Assembly: GCA_003254885.1 (NCBI GenBank)
Contig: QANT01000965.1
Location: 1 to 46,001 of the forward strand
Source: Purshia tridentata
Taxonomy: Eukaryota; Streptophyta; Magnoliopsida; Rosales; Rosaceae
Length of the DNA: 46,001 nt
Reading direction: 5' to 3'
Numbering within the stretch: position 1 is the first letter of the stretch; each line of letters opens with the position of its first letter. Below are positions 1 to 11,704 of this stretch, one piece after another. The notes under the pieces were generated by a model. It saw only the letters and a list, made by a program, of their open reading frames with translations. It did no database searches and was not told the DNA's origin. Both the position numbers and the translations under genes were made by a program.

Positions 1-463
1 AATTAGGGTAGTATTTTATTAATAAAATTTACCTGCAGCGCACATTAATGCACTTAATATCACATGAAATCTACAATATAGTTGAGTTCCTTCAATGTTT
101 TTTTATAAATGTAGTAGATAATATGTTAAATAAGCATATTGTAAAGTTTCATTTAAAATTTCCATCGTTTAATAGCAATTTCCATTGTTTTTGTCGAAAC
201 CCTAGCGAAATCGAAATTTGATCGAAATTTCCATCGAAATTTCCNATTTGATCGAAATTTTCATCGAAATTTCCAACGAAATCGAAATTACATTCCTTGC
301 TGATACCTAGTAAGTAGTAACTCAATTTCAATAATTTGAAAGCAACATAATTCTTTACCCAAAACAAAAAAATTTACAAGTGGAAATCCTGTTAATTAAT
401 TACATAGTTCACTTTTAAGTTGGTTTCAACATGTTTATCTAATTCCTTCAAAAGTAATACTCA
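1..463. other. Intergenic, AT-rich, downstream of the first transporter
   Basis: No gene is supported here. The stretch nearest position 463 is probably the 3' untranslated region and terminator zone of the minus-strand transporter gene. It contains the degenerate short repeat described separately at 168-290 and one ambiguous base at 245. Confidence 0.6.
168..290. repeat. Degenerate short tandem repeat (ATCGAAATTTCC-like unit)
   Basis: A unit close to ATCGAAATTTCC recurs several times between about 205 and 290, with weaker copies (ATTTCCATCG, ATTTCCATTG) before it. Spacing is irregular and the single N at 245 falls inside it, which fits an assembly or base-calling difficulty in a repeat. No coding potential is visible. 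Confidence 0.6.
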
Positions 464-3400
464 TTAAGGCTTGAGGAAATTAGCATTTAGACCTTTGTCA
501 GCTAAATTCCAAACTGCTGCAAGAACTAAAACAACACTCAAAACCATGCCCAAGCATCCAAGTCCCATGTTAAAACACCACATTGCACCTTTTTGCTTTG
601 GCTTCTTGATTGCAATCCACATGAAACATGGATAAGCATATGCCAAAGGCAATGTCAACCCTCCAATTAGAGGTGCCAAGCTTGGCAAGAATGGAAAGGC
701 CACTGCTACAAAGAAGACCAATCCTCCAAAGAAGGGCCGAAATGCTACGCGAACCCACCTTGCACATGGCTTCTTCTTCCTCATAGAGTACCTTAACTCC
801 AAATTGTCAAACACTACCATGCTGTAGATTTGGAATGTGCTCAAGCAGTTTATTATTACAAGTATGCAAATTAGTCCCAGGACAAATTTTGAGGTGTTGT
901 GATTATGGAATTGAGAAACTATGCTCAATATTGCTTCATAAGTGGATGGTATCTGCATAAATGAAAAGACATTGTGATCATGTATATGCGTGGTTTGACA
1001 TGTCTTACTTTGGTTAAACCAAAGGAATTGGGATCTCAGTATCTCACCTTGTTTCCATAAGCCCAAAATCCAACTATGGCAAGAGGAAGCAAGCACATGG
1101 CTATAAGTGCATAAGAGATAGTCACTCCTCTCCACATTGGGTTATGAGATGGGTATTTTGGAGTAGATGGCAATGTTCCCTGCATCAGAAAGCATCTTTA
1201 CTCAGAATTACAAGCATTACAAAACAATAATGCCAAAGGGATTTTATTTAGACTATATATATAAGTGAATTACATAATGTGGCAAGTGATTGTGTTAATT
1301 AGAAACTGGTCATCAAATGTGATGTGAATTAGGAAGAACACTACTCACCTGTATCTCTAGGATAACATTGTGACCTCTGAAAGTAAGAAAAATGATGCCA
1401 AGCGCATTCAGTATACCACCAAATCTATCCATATTGGACTCCAGCACTGGTGGGTCATATGATATGTCACTAGGCCTGCCCTTGGCGATTGCAAGAGCCC
1501 AAATCAGAGTACAATATACAATTGCTGTGATGGTACCAATGAAGGAGACCCAAGTTAAGGAGTTCAAGTTGGGAAACTGAGCCACCACAATAGCCATGCA
1601 CATGAACAACAAGAAGCACTCTGTACCAGTCAATGGCTTGGCATCACAAACAGTTTTGAAGAAAAGCTCAATTGTTTCACCTCCGAAGATAATCAACTGT
1701 GCACATGTACCCCCTGATAGATACATCACTGGGAATACAACTAGCAACTTCCCTAACTTTTGACCTGAAAAAATATAGTTAATACATTGATATTAATCAT
1801 TAACGCGATACAAACAAGTAGAACATCTGAATCCATTTGTTTTAGAAAAAGAAGAGCTTATGTACTGACCAAAGGTTGTTACTGTAAGATGGAGGTATCT
1901 ACTACAGCGAGTTCCAGAGTCAGATTCGTGTAGACATACGAGAAGCCATATGGTGTAGAGCTGCCATGAAAATGCTAGTGACAAGCATATGAGTCCCCAT
2001 GCCCTGCAACCATTGAAATTGTTGAGGGAATTAAACCAAGGGCTTGAATTGTTTGAGTGATAAAAATATATGCTTATTGATTGATTGTATAGTTGTATGC
2101 ATACATAGGTTGGGATTATTAATTGTACAAAATCAACTGTGCAGATTTTGCTTGTTCATGTGATTTTGTGCAATTAATATATATGTACACATGTGGCCTG
2201 TCAAAATTGGTTGGCACTTGATATAGTTTAATTGTTCACAATTAGTGCAAAGGAAATTTTCTATAGAACATGTTGACCTCGTGGGAATATTCAGGTCCTA
2301 TTTTTTAATCATCAGCCTGAACTTGGTCCAAGATCTTAAGGGAAGGCAGGGTTGGCATAGAGCAATAGCTACCTCAATTCAACTTGAAATTCAAAGACAG
2401 ACCAGAGATGTGTACTCAATAATTAATATATCTTGTTTTATTGGTCCTCAGCTCATTTATTGAGAAAAGCAATTTATATATAGAGTGTTATGTCAAATCA
2501 TAAACTAATAATGGGTACATGAATACAGTAATTAGCTTTGTATATTTATATATGTACTTTGTAGATTCCAAGTCTCATAAGGAACTTGGAATAGAATTAG
2601 AAAAAAACAAAGTTGACTGACTGGAAATCCTAGGTCCTCCTTCCAGGAGTCTGCCTATAGAAGCCCAACTAGTAAATCCTTTGCAAAATTTCTACTGTAT
2701 AAACACGTATGGCATAAAAATACATTTTTAACCCTTAAATCTTGAGGGGTTGGTCTTAATGTCCACTACCACTGTTGTTAAAAGTGTTTATATGTCATGA
2801 ATAGTGTCGGTACCATAAACGGGCACAATCTTTGGTACATAAACTTCAGCAACATCAACAACACCAACCACTGCAATTTTACTGGTTAAAAAAAGGGTTA
2901 ATTACATTTTTGGTCCTTGTGTTTTACCCGAAAAATAAATTTGGTCCTCGTGGTTTTAAAATTTCAATTTTGATCATTGGGTTTTCATTTATTAACAATT
3001 TTGGTCCTTCAGTGGTATTTTGCAAATTACATGTATTTATCTATATATATAAAGTCAGAAAGAGAGTAAAATGGCTAAATTTATGAATTTGAAAAATACC
3101 CCACTTAAAAATTAGGTATTCATAATATTATTTATTAGTAAAAGACAAAAATGTAAAATAGAATAATTAAAATTAAAAAATACAAAAAAATAGTAACACC
3201 CTTATTTTTAACAACCCACTTCCACACCACTATTATTTTGAGACAAATAAATTATTAAAATTTTTAATTAAATATTTAGAAAAGTCAATTGACACGCACA
3301 ACACTCATGGCAAGAGACTAGTATATATAATGGAAGAATGAGGAGGAAGGTTAAACATTCAAAAATCCAACATTGCCTTTTATTAATTAAAATATTAAAA

Positions 3401-4215
3401 TCAAACAACTTAATATTTTGAGAGTAAAATATTAAAGAGAATAATTAGAATTGAAAAATAAAATGAAATAAAAAATCACACCTCTCCTTATTTTTAGCAA
3501 CCCATTTACCCCCACTAATTCTTTTGTAGGAAGAATAATTTCTTTTTTAAAAAAATTATATTTAAAAAAGGTCAAAATAACATATATAAATATTTAAGAA
3601 TGAAAATTGCAAATAGACAAAAACTCAAGAATCAAAATTAAAAATGGACAAAAACCCAAGGATCAAAACTGGAATTTTGAAACTACGAAGACCAAATTTG
3701 TTTTTGGAGTAAAACCCAAGGACTAAAATCGAAATTTTGAAACCACGAGGACCAAACTTGTTTTTAGAGTAAAACACAGGGACTAAAAACGTATTTAACC
3801 CTTAAAAAAAATCAAAAACACAAATTCTGGACTGTTTCTTAAACTCTTTAAAGCATGAGTTTTCAAGATATATAGATTATAGAGTATATAATATTACATA
3901 CCATCCAAGAGTGGCAAATGCAACAGGAAGTAAAAGGGCTTGGATTCCAATTCCTGAGCAGAGTAAATGAAAGGTAGCAGAATAGGTACTCCCATTCCTG
4001 GACTCTGTGATGGGTAGCCAAGCATCCAGGGGATTGAGCTCACCACCTGTACCCCAATCTGTAGGGGTAATAGTACTTTTTTCATTTATGGGACTAGTTG
4101 TGATAGGAATGACTTGGGCAGATTCTGATGAGCTTCTAAAAGAATGGCCTCTAACCAAATCTGCTGGCCTGCAATCTGTGATTTCAACCACCACCACCTC
4201 TTCCATGTCTGCCAT
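464..4215 (-). CDS. Lysine-histidine-transporter-like amino acid permease (AAAP family), copy 1
   Basis: Five coding exons on the minus strand: 4215-3902, 2003-1870, 1764-1349, 1179-1048 and 952-464. All introns are GT-AG, and the joined frame is open for 494 residues. The start ATG at 4215 is followed by MADMEEVVVVEI and lies about 85 nt after a TATA box. Residues 1-59 are a hydrophilic cytosolic N-terminus. The family core begins at about residue 60 with LDAWLPITESRNG, then CSGIGIQALLLPVAF, LPNLNS-like PNLNSLTWVS, FRGHNVILEIQ, and NPMWRG, followed by AYPCFMW near the C-terminus. This is the membrane-permease pattern of plant LHT8/AATL1-type proteins, which normally have 10 or 11 membrane segments in the plasma membrane and move amino acids with protons. 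Compared with its neighbour at 7690-10995 it lacks one codon in exon 2 and four in exon 3 and has a shorter N-terminus. Intron 1 (1.9 kb) is enlarged by a transposon. Family assignment is secure; the substrate is not known. Confidence 0.9.
2895..3801. mobile_element. Non-autonomous Mutator-like element (MULE/MITE) in intron 1
   Basis: A 907-bp element has long inverted ends: the left end reads GGGTTAATTACATTTTTGG, and the right end, read on the other strand, GGGTTAAATACGTTTTTAG. Both continue with GTCC-TGTGTTTTAC and with repeats of a 'GGTCCTCGTGGTTTTAAAATTTC' type on about 100 bp of each arm. It is flanked by a perfect 9-bp direct repeat, TTAAAAAAA, at 2886-2894 and 3802-3810. A 9-bp target duplication and long inverted ends are the hallmark of Mutator-like elements. 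No transposase frame is present, so it is non-autonomous. The A-rich target duplication could partly be chance, but its placement exactly at both ends argues against that. Confidence 0.8.
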
Positions 4216-4297
4216 TTTCTCAATTGCTGAAAACTCAAGCTAAAGTTGTTGTGGTGTGGATTGGGTGTGCAATTGTACGGTTGTGCTGATGAGGAGT

Positions 4298-4305
4298 TTT
4301 ATATA
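4298..4305 (-). promoter_or_regulatory. TATA box of transporter copy 1
   Basis: On the minus strand the sequence reads TATATAAA, 83 nt before the ATG at 4215. That spacing allows a start of transcription near 4270 and a short 5' leader. No other ATG lies closer to the expected start on this strand. Confidence 0.6.
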
Positions 4306-4309
4306 AGAC

Positions 4310-7300
4310 TCTGGTGGTGAATATATAATTGAAGAAAAGGGAAATAAAAAAAAGAACAATTTTCAGCATGTGGATCCTACAACGGGGTTTATATGTCTAT
4401 GCATGCAGCGTGCTGGAAGTTGTTGGAAGATCGAAGGTTGATAAAGTCATTGTCATCGTGACTTGTTTTGCACACTGTTACACACGTAGAGTGTTTGATA
4501 TCATCATAGTGATGTAAGGGGCATGACGCATGCACGTGATGTCTTCATGGACAAGGTTACATTTAATTCCACATAATGTGCGGGTTTTAAGGTGTTTGCT
4601 GTCTTTTAATTCAGCAAAAAAAAAAAAAAAAGGAGTTTCAACCAACTAATAATAAAGTTAATTAACCTTATTGCATTGCATGCTGACCTTTGAACATGCA
4701 TTGCAGTAATTTCAATTTCCATTTCTTCTTCTTCTTCTTCATTTTTTTATATTTTATTTCAGAATGATGTGATCTAAGCAATGACTCTATGGACTACTAC
4801 TTGGGTTTTAAGGTCTTCCATTTTAAATAATATAAATTGGTGGGACTCATGGTGATGAGTCTATGACAAGTTCAACTGTTTTCACACGGATTTCATAGAC
4901 GATAAATATTTTGCTTAGATTTTTTATAGACCTGTGAACATGTAATGGTTACAGAAAAAAAAGAAAACAAAAGAAACCCAAAAAGAAAAAAAAAAGAGAG
5001 CTTGGGATCCGATTAAAAGACCATAAAGAAACTTATTCTATGAGTACCTAATTCCTTGTCTAAAACATCATTGGGGCATGTTACATGTACCTTTTTTGAG
5101 TTATTCTCCAAGAGTAATGAACAAGTATGAACTAGGACAACCCTAGTCAAATAGAGTGCCCCCTTTATAACCCAAAATTCAAAAAATGGGTATTAGTGGA
5201 GGTCAATTTTCGCAACTTTTATCTTTCATGAACTTTCTATTTTTGCAATTAATCAGCTAACCATAGAGAACTGTATATAGATTGGTGCTTGGTGCCCCCT
5301 GACGCGTCTTGCACTTCAAAGAAGATTGGGGTTTATACTCCCACATTGGAATTAATGTAGAAGAATCAATGACCAAACTGTACCATAAGTACAGTTTTCA
5401 ACCATATATACTACATATAGGTTGATAACAAATGAATAAATATACCATTTATAAAATTAATTTGATCCTTATAGCACACATGTAGGGACCACATACCTAC
5501 GATATATGGGAAGTCTTCATGTCCACAATAATAAATTCTTGCACAATCAATTGAATTTTGGAAAATAATTTTGAGTTTGGAAAATGAGGGGAAAAAAATG
5601 TATGTATTACTTTACTCAAAACTCTGGAATAGGTGGTAGTTGGCTTGTTAACTTATGATAAAGTAAGAATTAATTACTTTTATGCCTAAGGATGTCACAT
5701 CTCACATGCATGAGATGAGATCATATATTATATTATTCTGTCAATTTTATTCACACTAACAAAATGGTCTATTTGGCTGTCTGTCATACTATAGATGGTT
5801 TGCATATATTAGTGGTTAACAACTTAACACTTGTAATTTCTCCAGAATGACTTGAATTTAAGGGCAAACGAGATCAAGTTACGTGGAAATAGTTATGCAT
5901 TGTGAAGTATATACATGCCAATTCATTCATCAACTATATAAGCACCTATAGAATAGTTGATACTCATCATTGCTTTAGAGACCATGAAAAGAAATGCACT
6001 TCTGAGTGCGAGAAATATAATCCACTAAAGTGTGTTTTCATTTGGGGATATGGTAGTGGGGGATGAGATAATAACATCACTCATTTAATTTTAGTTTCCA
6101 GATTTTACACGCACTGTTGATGGTTCTACATAAAATATAAGTGGTAGACATAGAAAAAATAAAGGGTAAAAAACACAAGAAATCAAGAAATTTAATGGTG
6201 CTTCACCCAACTTGGGCTACATCACAATCTATATATTTCTATATTTCTATATTTGGAGAAATTACATCTATATTTGGCTTGTGGAAAGCCATGGAAATGC
6301 TGTAAAAATTGTGTTAAAAGTGAAATCTAATTGGAGGAGCCGAGTGAATGAAATCTAATATAGGTAACCAATAGACTCTTTGGGCCAAGTGGGCATTGGG
6401 CCTAGTATAAGTAGCTGATGGGCCATTGGGCCAAGTAGACAATTGGGCAGTTGGGCTAATGGGCTTCTTCTCTTGGGAGCTCTTCAAAACAGTGTCTAAT
6501 AGACGGTTCGAGATGTCATCCGGTGGTTGCCTTGGGGCCCAGTTTCTAGTATACCTTTCCTTCTTTCAGAAGGGTATATGATTTAGTAGGCACCTCCAGA
6601 AGAGAAGCTAAATCCTGATTTAGTACTTGAAACTCGACACTTTATCAATCATAATGGTAAAACTAACACTTGTTGATTCAAAAAAAAGAGAAGGCAAGAG
6701 AGCAACATAAATACTAACACTTGTTGTTGCTGCCATATGTTCCTTGAGGAGAAGGGAACTCAGAGTGACTATTCATCTGTTGGATGCATGCTCTGTTTTT
6801 ACTTTTTCTTTTTTGGCAAACTCTATTAAGAATGCTTACAATTACTTATTCAGCATTGTCCGGTATTCACATTAGGTGCAGAGAAGTATCCAAACTTTTA
6901 TTTGATTTGGTTGAGTACCCCAATTTTGTTTTGATCCAATAATTAAGTACGTAAGTAAATTTTGTGATCGATTAACTTGTATTTTAATAATATTTCTCTC
7001 CATAATGTTGGAGAGGTTCCAAATTCGATTCCTCCACCATCTTTAAATTTTAAAAAATAAAATATTGTTAAAATAGTTAACATAATTTAGGAATAATTTT
7101 CAACAAATTCCAAAATAGCCACTTTCCACCACCCACCTCACCTTATTTCAGCATCGACAACTACTCATCACCCCTAATGCAGGAGCCATCTCCCTCTGGG
7201 GTTAGGGTTAGAGAGAGGCATTGATGATCTTAGAATCAAGTGGGGATGGATGATGGGAACAGAGTTGGGGATTAGGAGTACTTTGATTGTTTTTTTTCAA

Positions 7301-7689
7301 TCTCTTTTTGTTTTTTTGAATTTTATTAGAATGCACATATTTACTTTTGAGTTAGTGAAAAACAAAAAATTTAACTAGGTATATGAATTATCAATTTTCA
7401 ATAAAAGCTTTGGTACTAAAGTGGCACATGAATCAAAATTTGAGTACCATAAGTTGAAAAAACTTAAATATAAAAAAGAATTCAAATAAGGTGAGGTGGG
7501 ACCGTGGGAGAGACGAGAGCACAAGTATATGAAACGGGGACACATTAATTTCACTATATAATATTAATTCCTCTGTTTAAATACACCAAAACCAAAAGTA
7601 CATGCTAGCTAGCTTGGCATAAGTACTACAAACAATGCAATTTTGGACACAACATCAACATTAACTACCCCCATGACATTGGTTTTCAA
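4310..7689. other. Intergenic region between the two transporter genes
   Basis: This holds the promoter of copy 1 and the 3' end of copy 2. No coding gene is supported; short open frames here have no recognisable protein. A stretch at about 6170-6560 is GC-richer, with repeated GGGCCAA/TTGGGC words, and looks like a fragment of an old repeat. At about 6890-7470 the two ends show weak inverted similarity (words such as GAGTACC and ATTTTG with TTGAT or TGATT), which may be a decayed DNA transposon. A 16-bp A run lies near 4615. Confidence 0.5.
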
Positions 7690-10600
7690 TCACGTAGGCT
7701 TGAAGAAGCTCACCTTGATACCAGTATCAATCACAACATACACACCAGCAGCAATCAACATTACACTTAGAATCATTCCCACAACCCCAAGAACCCAATT
7801 GACGCACCAGCTTGTGCTATACTTCTTGGGTTTCTTCATCTTGATCCACATGAAACATGGATAGGCCAAAGTCACTGGCAGTGCAATCCCTCCTATCAAA
7901 CCTGCAATGCTTCCCAAGAAGGGGATGGCCACAGCTATGAAGTAGCAGCCATAAGTAAACATAGCTCTCATAATGGCCCTGAGCCACCATGGAGCTGGCT
8001 TCTTAAACCTCCTGGTGTAATGAGACTCCATCTCATCGAACATGGGCATGCCATAGATTTGGAAGGAGGCCAAGGCATTGACTATCACAAACAAACACCC
8101 TAGTCCTAGAACGAATTGGGAGGTGTCACGCGAGTGGAAGGCAAACAATGCTGCAAACATACCCCCTTGTTCTGGTATCTGTCAACCAAAAATGTATTAG
8201 TAAATATCATCCTAACTACTCTTCTCGATCTTCTCAAATATCTATAGCATAATATATATATATATATACATCTTCTCATGTATTATTAATCAATGGTCCA
8301 AATTGTTAAGGTTTAAGACTTTAGTTATATGCTTATATATGCCCCTTCATGAAACATGTCTCACACTTTTTTTCTAAAACTTGATCATTTTGACTCATTT
8401 TACTCCCTAAATTACGCTATATTTTAAATTTATCCAATTCGGTCAAGTTTGTCATTTTTTTGTTAGTCTAAAAGACTTGGTAAAATTTTGATGAACGCAT
8501 CAATTTGACTAAAGATCATATATATACTTGACAATTGAAACAATTAAAATACGAACTTCAATTTAGAAGTCAAAATAAGTTTCGAAGGTAAAGTGTTGCA
8601 CAAATACAGTTTAGGTATGATTAAGTCAATTGATAATTTAATAATATAACGGATTAGATTGTCTTGCAAGATAAAAATTTTCTATTCCAAGGAGTTTGCT
8701 TTCAAATGAAGTTGATATATGAAATATGGGTTACCTTTGAACCGTATGCCCAATAGCCTCCTATTGCAAGGGGGAAAATGCACATTGCTATGAGTGTGTA
8801 TGAAAATTTGACACCTCTCCACATTGGCACTCGTGATGGATGTTTTTCACTGGACGGCATTGTAGCCTGTAATACATCGAACAAAATTATGTTAACCCCA
8901 ATTAGAGGCAAAGTAAAAAGTCAGAACTCTTCTATTAATTAAAGTTTGCATTGCAACTTCAACATCATATAATTGGCTCAAGATCAACATATATAACACC
9001 TATATGGTCATAATTACTCATTAGTAGATAGTCAACTCTTTTTTCTTCTTAATTATTTTGGTGCATGTACCCACTTTCTCTTCCTTTTGCTTAATTAAAA
9101 ATTAAACAGTTGTTGAAGTGTCTTCTGTCTTGCAAACAAAGACTTGCTTAAATATATAATTTGTTCACATGCATGGTTAAACTATTAATTATTTGGAAGA
9201 AAGAAATTAAAAAGATCCACTCGTTTGACAAGCATGCAAGGTTCTGAATTATTGAATTGAAGGAAGATGCTATAATTGATAGCTATTATTAAACTCAAAA
9301 CGATAACGATTTAGGCATAAATACATGGTCACCCTTTAGATATAAACATAAAATCAGTATAACAAATATAAATAAATGATCAAATCTAACTAAGTGTACA
9401 GAATGAGTTTTATATTGGCCCCAAAATATCATATATATAAGAGGCTTGAAAAAGAGTTGGGCTATAAATGATTTTCCTTATTGAAGAAAATTAAAAAGGT
9501 TAATTATTTGGGTAATATTAATTAATTAGTCAACAAGATTTATATGTATACTTTGTAATTGTGAAATTAATTAACATACCTGTATCTCAAGTATAAGGTT
9601 GTGGCCTCTGAAGGCGAAAGCAATCATTCCAAGTGCATTTAGAACATCGAAAAAGTGAATAAATGGCTTGCTGTCTTTGATGGGGTCGTAGGACACACCA
9701 GGAAGTCTACCCTTATCAACAGACAGAACCCATATGAGTGTGCAGTACCCAACGGCCGTGATAGCACCAACCAGAGACACCCCAGCAATGGAGTTCAAGT
9801 TGGGCAGCTGAGACAGAATCACAGCCACGCATGTAAACACCAAGTACCACTCTGCCGGCGTCAGTGTCTTTGCGGTGCATGTACTGCTGCACACAATCTG
9901 GAAGAACATCTTTGATGTCGCCCCTCCCAGGACTATAAGAGCCACGCATGTGCCTCCCGATAGGTACAAGATTGGGAACAAGGCTAAGAACTTCGATAGC
10001 CTCTCACCTAATCAGAGAAAAAACAAGCAGATGATTTAGATTCATAAAATTAGAGGAAAAGTTACTTTCAAATTACTTTCTATTTTGTCATATTTTGTAA
10101 CTTAAAGTCTGTTTGGAAATGTTTTTGAAAGTGCCAAAAGCATTTTTTTTTTCTATTTTTCCATAAGTTGCTTCCTCAGAAAGTACTTACGTCGAGTGGA
10201 TCAATATGAAAGAATCACTCGAATTTTGAATTTTGAAAAATTATTTGTATGTGCTTTTATAAAACCATTACTGGGTAAAAACGCTTTGTATAGAAGCACT
10301 CCCAAAACCGGTTCTGTATTTGGCTTAAACTGTCAAATGATCTTACCAAAGCTTGCATTGCAAAGTTGAATGTATCTGCAATAGCGTAGGCCTGTTTCTT
10401 CAGATTCATGAAGCTGGACCAGCAAGTATAAAGTGTAAAGTTGCCATACGAATGCCAAAGTCATGCATATAATACCCCATGTCCTGCAGAAACCAAAACA
10501 TAATTAGTACCATATATTAATTAAGTTATAACCATGCATATAAGCACATGATCATCCACAAGAAGATATTAATTAATGAGTCACTTACCACCCAAGAATG

Positions 10601-10995
10601 GTGAAAGCAACAGGAAGCACTAGGGCTTGAATTCCAATCCCAGAACAAAGAGTGTGGAAGGCAGCATAGTAAGCGTTGCCATTTCTGGACTCGGTGATGG
10701 GAAGCCAAGCATCTTCAGGGTCAAGCCTTGTGAGGTGGAGAGCCCTCCTAATGGGGCTCCCTATCGGAGTAATGAAGCGTGGAGTACGAGACCTAGGGGT
10801 TAAGGATTTTGGGGTTTTAGTCTTTATTTCTATCTGGTCACCGCCGTGGTGTGGGATCAGCAGCGGTGCCCGAGTCAAAGATGCAGAATGAAACTGCGCC
10901 GGAGGAGCCTCTGTGGGAGGTGCTGTAGGAGCAACCGTGGCTGGAGGCGGCCGCGGTGTTATTGGGGCAGCCGTTATTTCATCACCTTCAGCCAT
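7690..10995 (-). CDS. Lysine-histidine-transporter-like 8-type amino acid permease (AAAP family), copy 2
   Basis: Five minus-strand exons: 10995-10589, 10483-10347, 10007-9580, 8866-8735 and 8178-7690. The joined frame encodes 530 residues. I chose the ATG at 10995 (MAEGDEI) because the frame extends upstream only without another ATG. Residues 1-90 form a hydrophilic tail rich in Thr-Pro and Ser-Pro steps (TPKSLTPRSRTPRFITPIGS), resembling the tail of Arabidopsis AATL1/LHT8 and a plausible phosphorylation target. The core starts at residue 91 with LDPEDAWLPITESRNGN and continues with CSGIGIQALVLPVAF, QLPNLNSIAGVSL, AFAFRGHNLILEIQ, VPMWRGVKFSY and LAYPCFMWIKMKKP. This is a proton-coupled amino acid permease expected in the plasma membrane. 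Every intron interrupts the same codon position as in the neighbouring copy, so the two arose by tandem duplication. Of the two copies this one is closer to the Arabidopsis protein I remember. Substrate preference cannot be read from the sequence. Confidence 0.93.
8179..9579. other. Introns 4 and 3 of transporter copy 2 (with exon 4 between)
   Basis: The two long introns are AT-rich and contain no recognised gene. The first (8179-8734) includes an AT dinucleotide stretch near 8250 and words that recur in inverted order near 8395-8460 and 8580-8640, perhaps a very old transposon remnant. The second (8867-9579) shows nothing that I can support. Confidence 0.5.
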
Positions 10996-11094
10996 AGTTT
11001 GTGTTTTTCTCTCAAGCAAGCTCTGTTCTAGCTCTCCTCTTATTCACAATTAGCAGCTAGCTACTTACATTAATTAACTCTCTATGCATGACTC

Positions 11095-11104
11095 TATATA
11101 TATA
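11095..11104 (-). promoter_or_regulatory. TATA box of transporter copy 2
   Basis: A TATATATATA tract lies 100 nt before the ATG at 10995 on the minus strand. This is a normal distance for a plant TATA box followed by a leader of about 70 nt. As the region is rich in TA runs, the assignment rests mainly on position. Confidence 0.5.
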
Positions 11105-11681
11105 GACCATGTATGCAATAAAAATCATTAATTGGATATATTAATTTTGTACCATATATCTTCAAAGGGATTGAATAGAATTCAGTACAATTTTTTTGAC
11201 CCAATTTAATTTGTATTTGGGTACTAATCAATGTTGATGCATCGAAAAAGATTGAAAAATATTTTTATATATATAGTAGCAATCTTGTTATTCAAACTAA
11301 TTATGGCGGCCATAGTTTATTATTAGTAGGTATATTTCATTTTTTCGCTGTTAATTTGGTCATAACGAGCTGTCTTAAACTATGTTTGGATCAACAAGAT
11401 ATGAACATAAGGGTAGCTAGTCTTGTTTATCAGAATTAAGTTTGTCCTTATCCCTTTTTTTCTCTTGACCTTGGACTAGGTCCATTTTTCATTTGTTTGG
11501 GTAATGATTTGGAATTAGTTGACTACTAAAGCACTAAAGCTAGCCCCGCCCCTTGGCTAAGGTAAGAGCAAGCAATAAGGATCCAATTTAGAGGTATGGA
11601 TGAATAATATATATAAGTGCCTTCATATATGGGAAAATGGGCATATAGAATTAAGAGAATCTAAGGAAAAAGACAAAGTTT

Positions 11682-11704
11682 TATATATATATATATATAT
11701 ATAT
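11682..11704. repeat. TA microsatellite
   Basis: About eleven uninterrupted TA units in intergenic DNA, likely length-variable between individuals. Confidence 0.8.

Noticed and set aside
1313..1747. Reading on past exon 3 of transporter copy 1 into VSSVLPNSHHI
   Set aside because: This is intron translation; a CAG/GTGAGT donor at 1349/1348 and the neighbouring copy fix the exon end.
6170..6560. GGGCCAA-rich stretch considered as part of a retrotransposon long terminal repeat
   Set aside because: No matching second repeat, primer-binding site or coding region was found.
7643..7864. Plus-strand open frame of 73 codons
   Set aside because: It lies antisense to the last exon of transporter copy 2, which has clear family homology; no independent support.
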